In this document: positions 1 to 5,347 of the stretch, in pieces
Layout: each line of letters starts with the position of its first letter
Position numbering within the stretch: the first letter of the stretch is position 1
NCBI GenBank assembly: GCA_030648135.1
Contig: JAUSIF010000101.1
Location: 1 to 6,105, forward strand
Origin: Xanthobacteraceae bacterium
GTDB taxonomy: Bacteria; Pseudomonadota; Alphaproteobacteria; Rhizobiales; Xanthobacteraceae
Direction of reading: 5' to 3'
Length of the DNA stretch: 6,105 nucleotides
The notes under the pieces: model-generated
What the model saw: only the letters and a program-made list of their open reading frames with translations
The model's database searches: none
What the model was told of the DNA's origin: nothing
Translations under genes and position numbers: made by a program

Positions 1-1224
1 CGGCCCCACCAGAAGCTGCCAGGGCAAGCCGATCAGATCCATGGTCGCGAATTTCGCCCCCGCGCGCTCCTCCGAGTCGTCATAGAGTACTTCGATTCCG
101 CGCCCGGCGAGTTCACGATAGAGTTTCTCACAGGCGGCGTCGGTGGCGGCGTCGCCCTGCTTTAGATTGAGCAGGCCGGCCTTGAACGGCGCCACCGGCT
201 CGGGCCAAACGATGCCCGCCTCGTCGTGGCTCGCCTCGATGATGGCGGCGACGAGCCGCGACGGGCCGATGCCGTAGGAGCCCATGTGCACCGGCGCGAC
301 GGCGCCGTCCGGCCCCGTCACTGTCGCCTTCATGGGCTCGGAATATTTGGTGCCGAAATAGAAGATGTGGCCGACCTCGATGCCGCGCGCGGACAAACGC
401 TTGGCTTCGGGGATTTTGGCGAAGGCGGCGGCATCGTGCTTTTCCGAGGTGGCGGCATAGAGCGAGGTCCAGGTCTCGACGATCTTCTGCAATCGCCCCG
501 CGTCGTCGAAATCGACATCCGCGCCCGGCACCTCGAAGTCGAGATAGTCGCGGTGACAAAACACCTCGCTCTCGCCGGTCGAGGCCAGGATGATGAATTC
601 GTGGCTGAGATTGCCGCCGATCGGCCCCGATTCCGCGACCATCGGGATCGATTTCAGGCCGAGCCGCGCGAAGGTGCGCAAGTACGCGACGAACATCTTG
701 TTGTAGGAATGGCGCGCGCCCTTGGCATCGAGATCGAAGCTATAGGCGTCTTTCATCAGGAACTCGCGCGCGCGATAGACGCCGAAGCGCGGCCGGAGCT
801 CGTCGCGGAATTTCCATTGCAGGTGATAGAGATTGAGCGGCAGCTGCTTGTAGGACTTGACCGAGGCGCGGAAAATCTCGGCGATCATCTCCTCGTTGGT
901 GGGACCATAGAGCATGGCGCGCTCATGGCGGTCCTCGATGCGCAGCATCTCCTTGCCGTAATCCTCGTAGCGCCCGCTTTCGCGCCACAGCTCCGCCGGC
1001 TGGATCGTCGGCATCAGCATCTCGATCGCGCCGGCGCGGTCCTGCTCCTCGCGCACGATGCGGCAGATCTTGGCGAGCACGCGCTGGCCGAGCGGCAAAA
1101 AGGCATAGATGCCGGCCGCCTCCTGCCGGATCATGCCCGCGCGCAGCATCAGCCGGTGCGAGACGATCTCGGCTTCTTTCGGGGTTTCGCGCAGGATCGG
1201 CAGGAAATAGCGGGAGAGGCGCAT
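1..1224 (-). CDS. proS: Prolyl-tRNA synthetase, short alphaproteobacterial type (3' end cut by window edge)
   Basis: This cytoplasmic class II aminoacyl-tRNA synthetase charges tRNA-Pro with proline using ATP. I translated the minus strand and found 408 uninterrupted codons running off base 1. The family is usually about 430-440 residues, so only the last 25-30 are missing. The start MRLSRYFLP is the canonical N-terminus of this group; no in-frame ATG lies upstream before a stop at about 1297, and no strong Shine-Dalgarno site is visible. Landmarks are TNEE at 109-112, class II motif 2 from FRDE (139-142) through RFGVYRAREFLMKDAY (146-161), and motif 3 GIGPSR at 318-323. The anticodon-binding domain starts at about residue 340. 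Only about 150 residues separate motifs 2 and 3, so the large editing (INS) domain of the E. coli-type enzyme is absent or vestigial. Such enzymes usually rely on free-standing trans-editing proteins (family knowledge). It follows DUF1467 in the same orientation, but a plus-strand gene separates them, so it probably has its own promoter. Confidence 0.97.
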   Translation of the reverse strand, partial: MRLSRYFLPILRETPKEAEIVSHRLMLRAGMIRQEAAGIYAFLPLGQRVLAKICRIVREEQDRAGAIEMLMPTIQPAELWRESGRYEDYGKEMLRIEDRHERAMLYGPTNEEMIAEIFRASVKSYKQLPLNLYHLQWKFRDELRPRFGVYRAREFLMKDAYSFDLDAKGARHSYNKMFVAYLRTFARLGLKSIPMVAESGPIGGNLSHEFIILASTGESEVFCHRDYLDFEVPGADVDFDDAGRLQKIVETWTSLYAATSEKHDAAAFAKIPEAKRLSARGIEVGHIFYFGTKYSEPMKATVTGPDGAVAPVHMGSYGIGPSRLVAAIIEASHDEAGIVWPEPVAPFKAGLLNLKQGDAATDAACEKLYRELAGRGIEVLYDDSEERAGAKFATMDLIGLPWQLLVGP

Positions 1225-1336
1225 CCGGGCTTTCGACTCAGGGGCGTTTGCCCCGGCGGAGTGAACGCAGAAGGTTTTCGAATGACAAGAGCCGGCTAAA
1301 GCATAGGGCGGGAAAGCGAATTGCTGCGATGCGGAA

Positions 1337-1381
1337 GGCCCGATTGCGGCGCCAGCATGACAGGCCGTCGCGGATCGGGCC
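1337..1381 (-). repeat. Inverted repeat in the proS leader
   Basis: GGCCCGAT at 1337-1344 is perfectly complementary to ATCGGGCC at 1374-1381, with 29 nt between them. Inside the loop, GCGGC and GCCGT can extend the pairing, giving a two-part stem. It lies 113-157 nt upstream of the proS start codon, so if transcription begins further upstream it would be a structured element of the proS 5' untranslated RNA. The repeat is directly visible; a regulatory role is only inferred. No run of T follows it on either strand, so it does not look like an intrinsic terminator. Confidence 0.45.
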
Positions 1382-1747
1382 AGCTTAGTCCATCGACCGG
1401 GCCCCGGTGGAAATGACCATCGCTGCCGGACCAAATCTTGGGGGGAAATCAACCGTATCCGGCCGTGCCGCGCATCGCCACTTCGCGCGCAAGCTTGAGA
1501 AAACCGGGTAATGGATCAGTTTGATGATTGTCTGCTTGGTGCCAACTACGGACTCTTGCAGCGTCGCATACTACGTGCGCGTGTTACACGAGCGACACTC
1601 GGCGGATAGGCCTACACGCACTGTTCGCCCAATCGGTCTATGGGGCGGGCCGACACGACGCACAGTTTGGGGGACCCAAGCGGGGAGCCGGCTGCGGGCC
1701 GTGATATTCTGGCTTCACTCGCAGGGGTCTCGAATTAACTCATGTGC

Positions 1748-1754
1748 GGGGGGA
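1748..1754 (+). promoter_or_regulatory. Ribosome binding site of the membrane-protein gene
   Basis: GGGGGAG lies 7 nt upstream of the ATG at 1762. It sets the start there rather than at the in-frame GTG at 1744, because the purine-rich site falls inside the extension that the GTG would create. Confidence 0.6.
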
Positions 1755-1761
1755 GTCACCG

Positions 1762-2190
1762 ATGCAAGATTGGGTATCTTTTGCTGCCACTTGCTTCTTC
1801 GTTTTCGGGTTCCTGGCCTTGTGCTTGCCTCGCAGGCATGTGCTTCTGCTCGGTACCGCGGCGCTGGCGGGAATCGTCGCGTTCGTATTGGTCAAATGGC
1901 TCGTGCCCTCGCGCGACGCCTTCGTCACGGCGGTGCCAGCCCTATGCGTCATGTCAGCGATCCTCGGCTACGTGTGGCCCAGGAAGGCATGGCAGTGGGG
2001 GCTCACGCCGTTCCTCGCTCAGGCGATCTGGGGTGTGCTGGGACCCTACTCAATCGTGAAGTGGGGCAACCTCGGGCCGTTACCGTACGTTATCCCATTC
2101 TACGGTGCCGCGCTGTTCGCGATCCCGGCCATTATCGCCGCCGAGGTCGCGGCATATATCGCCCGACGCCGCCAGAAAACGCCATCCTGA
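1762..2190 (+). CDS. Hypothetical multi-pass inner-membrane protein (142 residues)
   Basis: I do not recognise this protein. It is a small, very hydrophobic polypeptide with probable membrane segments at about residues 5-22, 27-48, 54-71, 80-98 (weaker) and 108-135. It therefore has four or five passes and ends in a short basic tail, RRRQK (135-139). Basic and aromatic residues sit at the loops: PRRH at 23-26 and PRKAWQWG at 73-80. The repeated Pro-Arg-basic motif after TM1 and TM3 suggests similar half-units, but that is weak. There are no catalytic motifs, no conserved acidic pair within a membrane helix and no P-loop. The start at 1762 is set by a good ribosome site. It is transcribed opposite to its neighbours, divergent from proS and convergent with DUF1467 (74 bp between the stops). 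Its codons (GTA, TCT, TTT, GCT, TTA, CTA, CCA) look less GC3-biased than those of rnj or birA, which hints at a later arrival. The long hydrophobic frame and ribosome site make it a likely real gene; its function is unknown. Confidence 0.75.
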   Translation: MQDWVSFAATCFFVFGFLALCLPRRHVLLLGTAALAGIVAFVLVKWLVPSRDAFVTAVPALCVMSAILGYVWPRKAWQWGLTPFLAQAIWGVLGPYSIVKWGNLGPLPYVIPFYGAALFAIPAIIAAEVAAYIARRRQKTPS

Positions 2191-2264
2191 CCTATAGTTC
2201 CCATCTCCAAACAAGTGGCGGTAGCTGAAACAACAAACAACGCAAGAACGGCGGCGCGTGTGGA

Positions 2265-2537
2265 TCAATAGCCTCGGATTTCGAACGGCATCGGCAGGCG
2301 ATCGAGCGCAACGATCCCCGTCTTCCAAATCGCGAATCCGGCGGCGAAGATCGCGGCCGAGATCAGCGTGGTCGCGACCGCCTTCTTGAAGAGCAGCGGC
2401 CGCGCCGGCGCGCCCGGATCGCTGCCGGGCACGACCTCCTCCCGCTCGTCCTGGCGGCGCACGCCCCAGGGTAGCACCACGAACAGCACGAGCCACCAGA
2501 TCAGGAAATAGATCGCGATGGCGAGGCCGATGTTCAT
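2265..2537 (-). CDS. DUF1467 family small membrane protein
   Basis: This 90-residue protein has two predicted membrane helices, at about residues 4-24 and 54-73. They are joined by a hydrophilic loop rich in charged residues (RRQDEREE at about 27-34) and prolines. The N-terminal signature, an aromatic-rich helix IYFLIWWLVLFVVLPWGVR followed by a charged stretch, is the hallmark of the DUF1467 family. That family is widespread in alphaproteobacteria and typically encoded between mce and proS, and its biochemical function is unknown. The start ATG at 2537 lies 1 nt beyond the mce stop, with the strong site GAGGAAG placed inside the last mce codons. The two genes are almost certainly co-transcribed and probably translationally coupled. 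It ends convergently with the plus-strand membrane-protein gene. The family assignment rests on pattern recognition of the N-terminus plus gene context. Confidence 0.9.
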   Translation of the reverse strand: MNIGLAIAIYFLIWWLVLFVVLPWGVRRQDEREEVVPGSDPGAPARPLLFKKAVATTLISAAIFAAGFAIWKTGIVALDRLPMPFEIRGY

Positions 2538-2538
2538 A

Positions 2539-2943
2539 TCAGACTTCCTCGAGCTCGATCAGCGTACCGCAGAAATCCTTGGGATGCAGAAAAAGCACCG
2601 GCTTGCCGTGCGCGCCAACCTTCGGCTCGCCGTCGCCGAGCACGCGCGCGCCCTCGGCCTTCAGTTTCTCGCGCGCGGCACGGATGTCGCTCACCTCATA
2701 GCAGAGATGATGAATGCCGCCGTCAGGATTGCGCTCGAGAAACTTCGCAATCGGGGAGTGTTCTCCGAGCGGCTGCAGCAATTCGATCTTGGCATTGGGG
2801 AGCGTGACGAAGACGGTGGTGACGCCGTGCTCGGGCAGCGCCACTGGTGCTGACACCTCGGCGCCGAGCCTGCCGCGATAGATCGCGGCGGCGGCGGCGA
2901 GATCGCTCACCGCGATCGCCACGTGATTGAGCCGTCCGATCAT
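2539..2943 (-). CDS. mce: Methylmalonyl-CoA epimerase (VOC superfamily)
   Basis: This enzyme interconverts (S)- and (R)-methylmalonyl-CoA in the cytoplasm, between propionyl-CoA carboxylase and the B12-dependent mutase on the route to succinyl-CoA. The same step also serves the ethylmalonyl-CoA pathway of many alphaproteobacteria. The 134 residues form the expected two vicinal-oxygen-chelate repeats. The first begins LNHVAIAVSDL (5-15) and the second GGIHHLCYEVSDI (75-87). Likely metal ligands, by family pattern, are His7, Gln57 (ELLQPLG), His79 and Glu130 (GTLIELEEV). The length matches the family. The start at 2943 has an AGG site about 6 nt upstream. An in-frame ATG at 3078 would add 45 residues unlike any VOC protein and would cross the palindromes, so I rejected it. 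mce is normally directly downstream of rnj in this lineage. Here a plus-strand gene intervenes, so mce needs its own promoter in 2944-3097. Confidence 0.95.
   Translation of the reverse strand: MIGRLNHVAIAVSDLAAAAAIYRGRLGAEVSAPVALPEHGVTTVFVTLPNAKIELLQPLGEHSPIAKFLERNPDGGIHHLCYEVSDIRAAREKLKAEGARVLGDGEPKVGAHGKPVLFLHPKDFCGTLIELEEV
2544..2550 (-). promoter_or_regulatory. Ribosome binding site of the DUF1467 gene, inside mce
   Basis: GAGGAAG on the minus strand, 6 nt upstream of the ATG at 2537, is formed by the final Glu-Glu codons of mce. The mce stop TGA lies between this site and the ATG. Ribosomes finishing mce therefore release directly on the DUF1467 initiation site. Confidence 0.7.
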
Positions 2944-2960
2944 CTGGAACCTGCTTTTGC

Positions 2961-2999
2961 AACAGGAACGCCGGGTTGAAACCCGGGCTGGTAACAGGA
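2961..2999. repeat. Tight palindrome flanked by 7-bp direct repeats, upstream of mce
   Basis: CCGGGTT (2971-2977) and AACCCGG (2980-2986) are perfectly complementary around a central GA. In RNA this would be a 6-bp stem with a 4-nt loop. AACAGGA occurs at 2961-2967 and again at 2993-2999, bracketing the palindrome. The block sits 18-56 bp upstream of the mce start, inside the probable leader or promoter. It could be a protein-binding site or an RNA hairpin. The symmetry is seen; the function is not established. Confidence 0.45.
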
Positions 3000-3021
3000 G
3001 TATCGTCGCCCGGAACGATAC
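3000..3021. promoter_or_regulatory. Operator-like palindrome between divergent mce and secreted-protein gene
   Basis: GTATCGT (3000-3006) and ACGATAC (3015-3021) form a perfect 7-bp inverted repeat with an 8-bp spacer. The half-site centres are 15 bp apart. Size, perfection and position are typical of operators for dimeric helix-turn-helix regulators such as the TetR, GntR and MarR families. It lies 57 bp upstream of mce and 76 bp upstream of the plus-strand gene, so one regulator could control both directions. No candidate regulator gene is in the window. The identity of any binding protein is unknown. Confidence 0.45.
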
Positions 3022-3097
3022 ACCGGTTGTAGAGTTTCGGCCCGCGTCATGGTAGCGAATATACTCAAGATCGCTCACCCATCATCGCGGGGGTCGC

Positions 3098-3619
3098 ATG
3101 CCATCGCATCGAGTATGCCTGCTCATATCCTGTCTCGTTTTTTTCCTTGCGGGCACCATCGATGCGCATGCCCAATCATGGAAAAAACACCGGTATGTAA
3201 CCGACGGCTTCGAGATCGAGTTCTCCGGCGAGGTGAAAGGGACGCCCACCCCGCTCAATCCGGAAACCCAAAAGAAGGTCGTTCGGGCGATGCAGTACAT
3301 GCAAGACGGCGGCGACTACGTCTACGCCGTCGCCTTCTCGCTCAACAAGGAGGGCGTCAATTTCGAGGAGGGCCCCAAGGCCAGCTTCGCCGCCCTCAAG
3401 TGCAAGACCACGATCGGCGATACACTGCTGCCCCTTCCCGGCGGTCGCGGCCGCGAGATCCGTGGAGTGGATTGCCACGACGGCACCATGCGCGCCGAAT
3501 GCCGTTACTACACGACCGGAAAATGGTTCTATCAGGTCATCACCTTGTTCAAGAAGGACGGTGGCGACGAGAAAGCCGCCCGCTATTTCCTTCAGTCGTT
3601 CAAGACGATTAAGAAATAA
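3098..3619 (+). CDS. Hypothetical secreted (periplasmic) protein, 173 residues
   Basis: I do not recognise a named family. The N-terminus is a classical Sec signal peptide: a short basic region with Arg5, a hydrophobic core at about 6-21, and a probable signal peptidase I site after Ala25 (AHA-QS). The mature protein is about 148 residues, mixed alpha/beta, rather basic, with three cysteines (102, 126, 135). Its layout resembles small periplasmic proteins of Rhizobiales. It has an early FEIEFSGEV-like strand (38-46), a central tyrosine-rich strand (DYVYAVAF, 73-80), a REIRGVDC strand (119-126), an Arg-rich strand (132-138), a WFYQV strand (143-147), and a closing FLQSFK (164-169). That comparison is from pattern memory and is not a function. 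The ATG at 3098 has only a G-rich, weak ribosome site (3089-3093). TATACT at 3060-3065 could be a -10 box, without a matching -35. The gene diverges from mce across the palindromes and ends 48 bp from the rnj stop, tail to tail. Confidence 0.8.
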   Translation: MPSHRVCLLISCLVFFLAGTIDAHAQSWKKHRYVTDGFEIEFSGEVKGTPTPLNPETQKKVVRAMQYMQDGGDYVYAVAFSLNKEGVNFEEGPKASFAALKCKTTIGDTLLPLPGGRGREIRGVDCHDGTMRAECRYYTTGKWFYQVITLFKKDGGDEKAARYFLQSFKTIKK

Positions 3620-3667
3620 CGCGAGCCTGTCGCTAGACGATTTGCCGTCGCTGTTTGCGCGAGACGT

Positions 3668-5335
3668 CTATACCTGCAGCACCAGCACATGGCAGCGGGG
3701 CTTCTTGCCCCAGACCGCGTTGACCGAGCCGCGTACCGAGCGCTCGACCGCTTGCGTGACCGCATCGGGGTCGCGCCGGCGCGCCTTGGGCAGCGACTTC
3801 AGGCCGTCATGCACCGCATCGAGCACGAGCTGTTGCATGGAGCGGCCGGCCGCCGCGGCCTCGGGCAAGCCGCTCAGGGCGATGAGCGGATCGCCTTCGA
3901 GTTCGCCGCGCGAGCCGAGCGCGAGTGCGACCGAGACGATGCCGGCGAAGCCCAGCCGCTTGCGTTCGGGAACGGTGCTCGCCGCCTCCTCCACGATGAG
4001 ATTGCCGTCACGATAGAGCCGGCCGGACGGGATCTCGTCGATCACTTCCGCCGGCCCCGGCACCAGCCGCAGCACGTCGCCGTTGCCGCAAATCACCACC
4101 TCGCCGATGCCGAGCGAGCGCGCGAGCGCGGCGTTCTCGGACAGATGCAGCGCCTCGCCGTGCACCGGCACGACGACTTGGGGCTTCAGCCATTCGTACA
4201 TGCGGGCAAGCTCGCCGCGCCGCGGATGGCCGGAGACGTGCACCAGCCGGTCGCGGTCGGTGAGCACATGGATGCCCTGGTCGATCATCGCGTTGATGAT
4301 GCGGTTCACCGCCTTCTCGTTGCCCGGGATGGTGCGCGAGGAAAAGATCAGCGTGTCGCCGCGGTCGAGCACGATCTCGGGATGATCGTCGGCGGCGATG
4401 CGGGCGAGTGCCGCGCGCGGCTCGCCCTGGCTGCCGGTGAGCAGCACCACCACCTGGTCGCGTGGAAACGATTGATAGGCGTCGGCGCTGCGGAACGGCG
4501 GCACCCCGTCCAACAGCCGCATTTCGCGCGCCACATTGACGATCCGTTCCATGGCGCGGCCAACCACCACCACTTGGCGCCCGCACGCGGCCGCCGCCAG
4601 CGCGGCGGAGCGCAGCCGCGCCACATTGGAGGCGAAGGTGGTGAGCGCCACTCGCCCTTTCGCTTCGCGCACGATCTCGGTGAGACTCTTCGCCACTTCG
4701 GATTCCGACGGCGACTGGCCCTCGCGCACCGCGTTGGTGGAATCGCAGATGACCGCGCGCACGCCCTCCTCGCCGAGCGCGCGAAATTTTTTCTCATCGG
4801 TAATGGCGCCCAAGACCGGGGTGGGATCGAGCTTCCAGTCGCCGGTATGGACGACAAGGCCGAGCGGCGTGCGGATCGCGAGCGCGTGGCTTTCCGGGAT
4901 CGAATGGGCGACGGGCAGGAATTCCACATCGAAGGGACCGATCTGCACGCGCCCGCCGCTCGGCACGATCTTGATCGGGATTTGCGGCGCGCCCAACTCG
5001 CCCATCCGTTTCGACTCGATCAGCGCGGCGGTGAACGGCGTCGCATAGACCGGCACCTTGAGCCGCGGCCACAGATCGAACAGCGCGCCGACATGGTCCT
5101 CATGCCCGTGGGTGAGCACGATGCCGGCGAGGTTCTTCCGCTCCTCCTCGAGGAAGCGGATGTCGGGCATGATCAGATCGATGCCCGGCAATTCCGCGTC
5201 GGCGAACGCCACGCCCATGTCGACGCAAAGCCAGTCGCCGCCGCCGCCCGAGCCCAAGCCGTAGAGCGCGAGATTCATGCCGATTTCGCCGACGCCGCCG
5301 AGCGGCGCGAACACGAGTTCCATTGCCTTGGCCAA
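3668..5335 (-). CDS. rnj: Ribonuclease J
   Basis: RNase J is a cytoplasmic metallo-beta-lactamase/beta-CASP nuclease with 5'-3' exonuclease and endonuclease activity. It is used in rRNA 5'-end maturation and mRNA turnover, including in rhizobia (family knowledge). From the TTG at 5335 it has 555 residues, close to the usual 550-560. Visible motifs are the N-terminal PLGGVGEIGMN (11-21), the metal-binding HGHEDH (76-81), AHS (143-145; His144) and HTGD (163-166; Asp166). The beta-CASP region follows, with CDSTN (197-201), GSQGEP (301-306), SGHPRRGEL (368-376) and VHGEA (391-395). A C-terminal dimerisation-type domain (about 450-555) ends the protein. The start matters. The ATG at 5323 has no properly spaced ribosome site. 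The TTG at 5335 sits 5 nt after GGTGAGG and gives an N-terminus, MAKAMELVF, that matches the usual MAxxxELxF of alphaproteobacterial RNase J. A longer in-frame ATG at 5572 lies inside birA and was rejected. It probably forms an operon with birA (7 nt apart). Confidence 0.97.
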   Translation of the reverse strand: MAKAMELVFAPLGGVGEIGMNLALYGLGSGGGGDWLCVDMGVAFADAELPGIDLIMPDIRFLEEERKNLAGIVLTHGHEDHVGALFDLWPRLKVPVYATPFTAALIESKRMGELGAPQIPIKIVPSGGRVQIGPFDVEFLPVAHSIPESHALAIRTPLGLVVHTGDWKLDPTPVLGAITDEKKFRALGEEGVRAVICDSTNAVREGQSPSESEVAKSLTEIVREAKGRVALTTFASNVARLRSAALAAAACGRQVVVVGRAMERIVNVAREMRLLDGVPPFRSADAYQSFPRDQVVVLLTGSQGEPRAALARIAADDHPEIVLDRGDTLIFSSRTIPGNEKAVNRIINAMIDQGIHVLTDRDRLVHVSGHPRRGELARMYEWLKPQVVVPVHGEALHLSENAALARSLGIGEVVICGNGDVLRLVPGPAEVIDEIPSGRLYRDGNLIVEEAASTVPERKRLGFAGIVSVALALGSRGELEGDPLIALSGLPEAAAAGRSMQQLVLDAVHDGLKSLPKARRRDPDAVTQAVERSVRGSVNAVWGKKPRCHVLVLQV

Positions 5336-5340
5336 ATGAA

Positions 5341-5347
5341 CCTCACC
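5341..5347 (-). promoter_or_regulatory. Ribosome binding site of rnj, overlapping the birA stop
   Basis: GGTGAGG on the minus strand contains the birA stop codon TGA and lies 5 nt before the TTG at 5335. It is 17 nt from the ATG at 5323, too far to serve it. This spacing decides in favour of the TTG start and suggests translational coupling of birA and rnj. Confidence 0.65.

Larger units (their letters stand above)
1225..1761. other. Long intergenic region between divergent proS and membrane-protein gene
   Basis: About 540 bases carry no convincing gene. The part next to proS (to about 1410) can fold as a leader: an 8-bp inverted repeat at 1337-1381 and a small hairpin at 1396-1408 (ACCGG/CCGGT around a 3-nt loop). 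Three tiny plus-strand frames (1357-1416, 1413-1511 and 1511-1609) overlap end to start, but they lack good ribosome sites and I do not call them genes. A short perfect dyad, CGTGT-T-ACACG, sits at 1580-1590. The stretch from about 1500 to 1740 looks less GC-rich and less codon-biased than its surroundings. TATTCT at 1705-1710 resembles a -10 box for the downstream plus-strand gene, but no -35 lies at the right distance. I see no tRNA, no insertion-sequence ends and no clear terminator. Confidence 0.6.

Noticed and set aside
226..1299. 357-codon open frame on the plus strand
   Set aside because: It is fully antisense to proS, whose motifs are unmistakable. It is rich in Arg, Ala, His and Asp as expected of a GC-rich shadow frame, and has no ribosome site.
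1396..1408. Small hairpin as a terminator
   Set aside because: Only 5 bp with a 3-nt loop and no T-run on either strand. It lies upstream of both divergent genes, where a terminator is not expected.
1700..1745. T-arm-like string near 1715-1740, suggesting a tRNA or attachment-site remnant
   Set aside because: No matching acceptor, D or anticodon stems could be found around it, and no integrase or phage gene is nearby.
1521..2228. 235-codon plus-strand frame overlapping the membrane-protein gene
   Set aside because: It is in a different frame from the gene at 1762, has no ribosome site, is rich in Arg and Ser, and shows no membrane segments or motifs.
2944..3078. N-terminal extension of methylmalonyl-CoA epimerase to an ATG at 3078
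   Set aside because: The 45 extra residues match nothing in the VOC fold and would place both palindromes in coding sequence. The start at 2943 gives the usual length.
3113..3136. Possible lipobox LISC in the secreted protein (residues 9-12)
   Set aside because: The hydrophobic stretch before Cys12 is far too short for a lipoprotein signal. The AHA-QS site after a full hydrophobic core fits signal peptidase I better.
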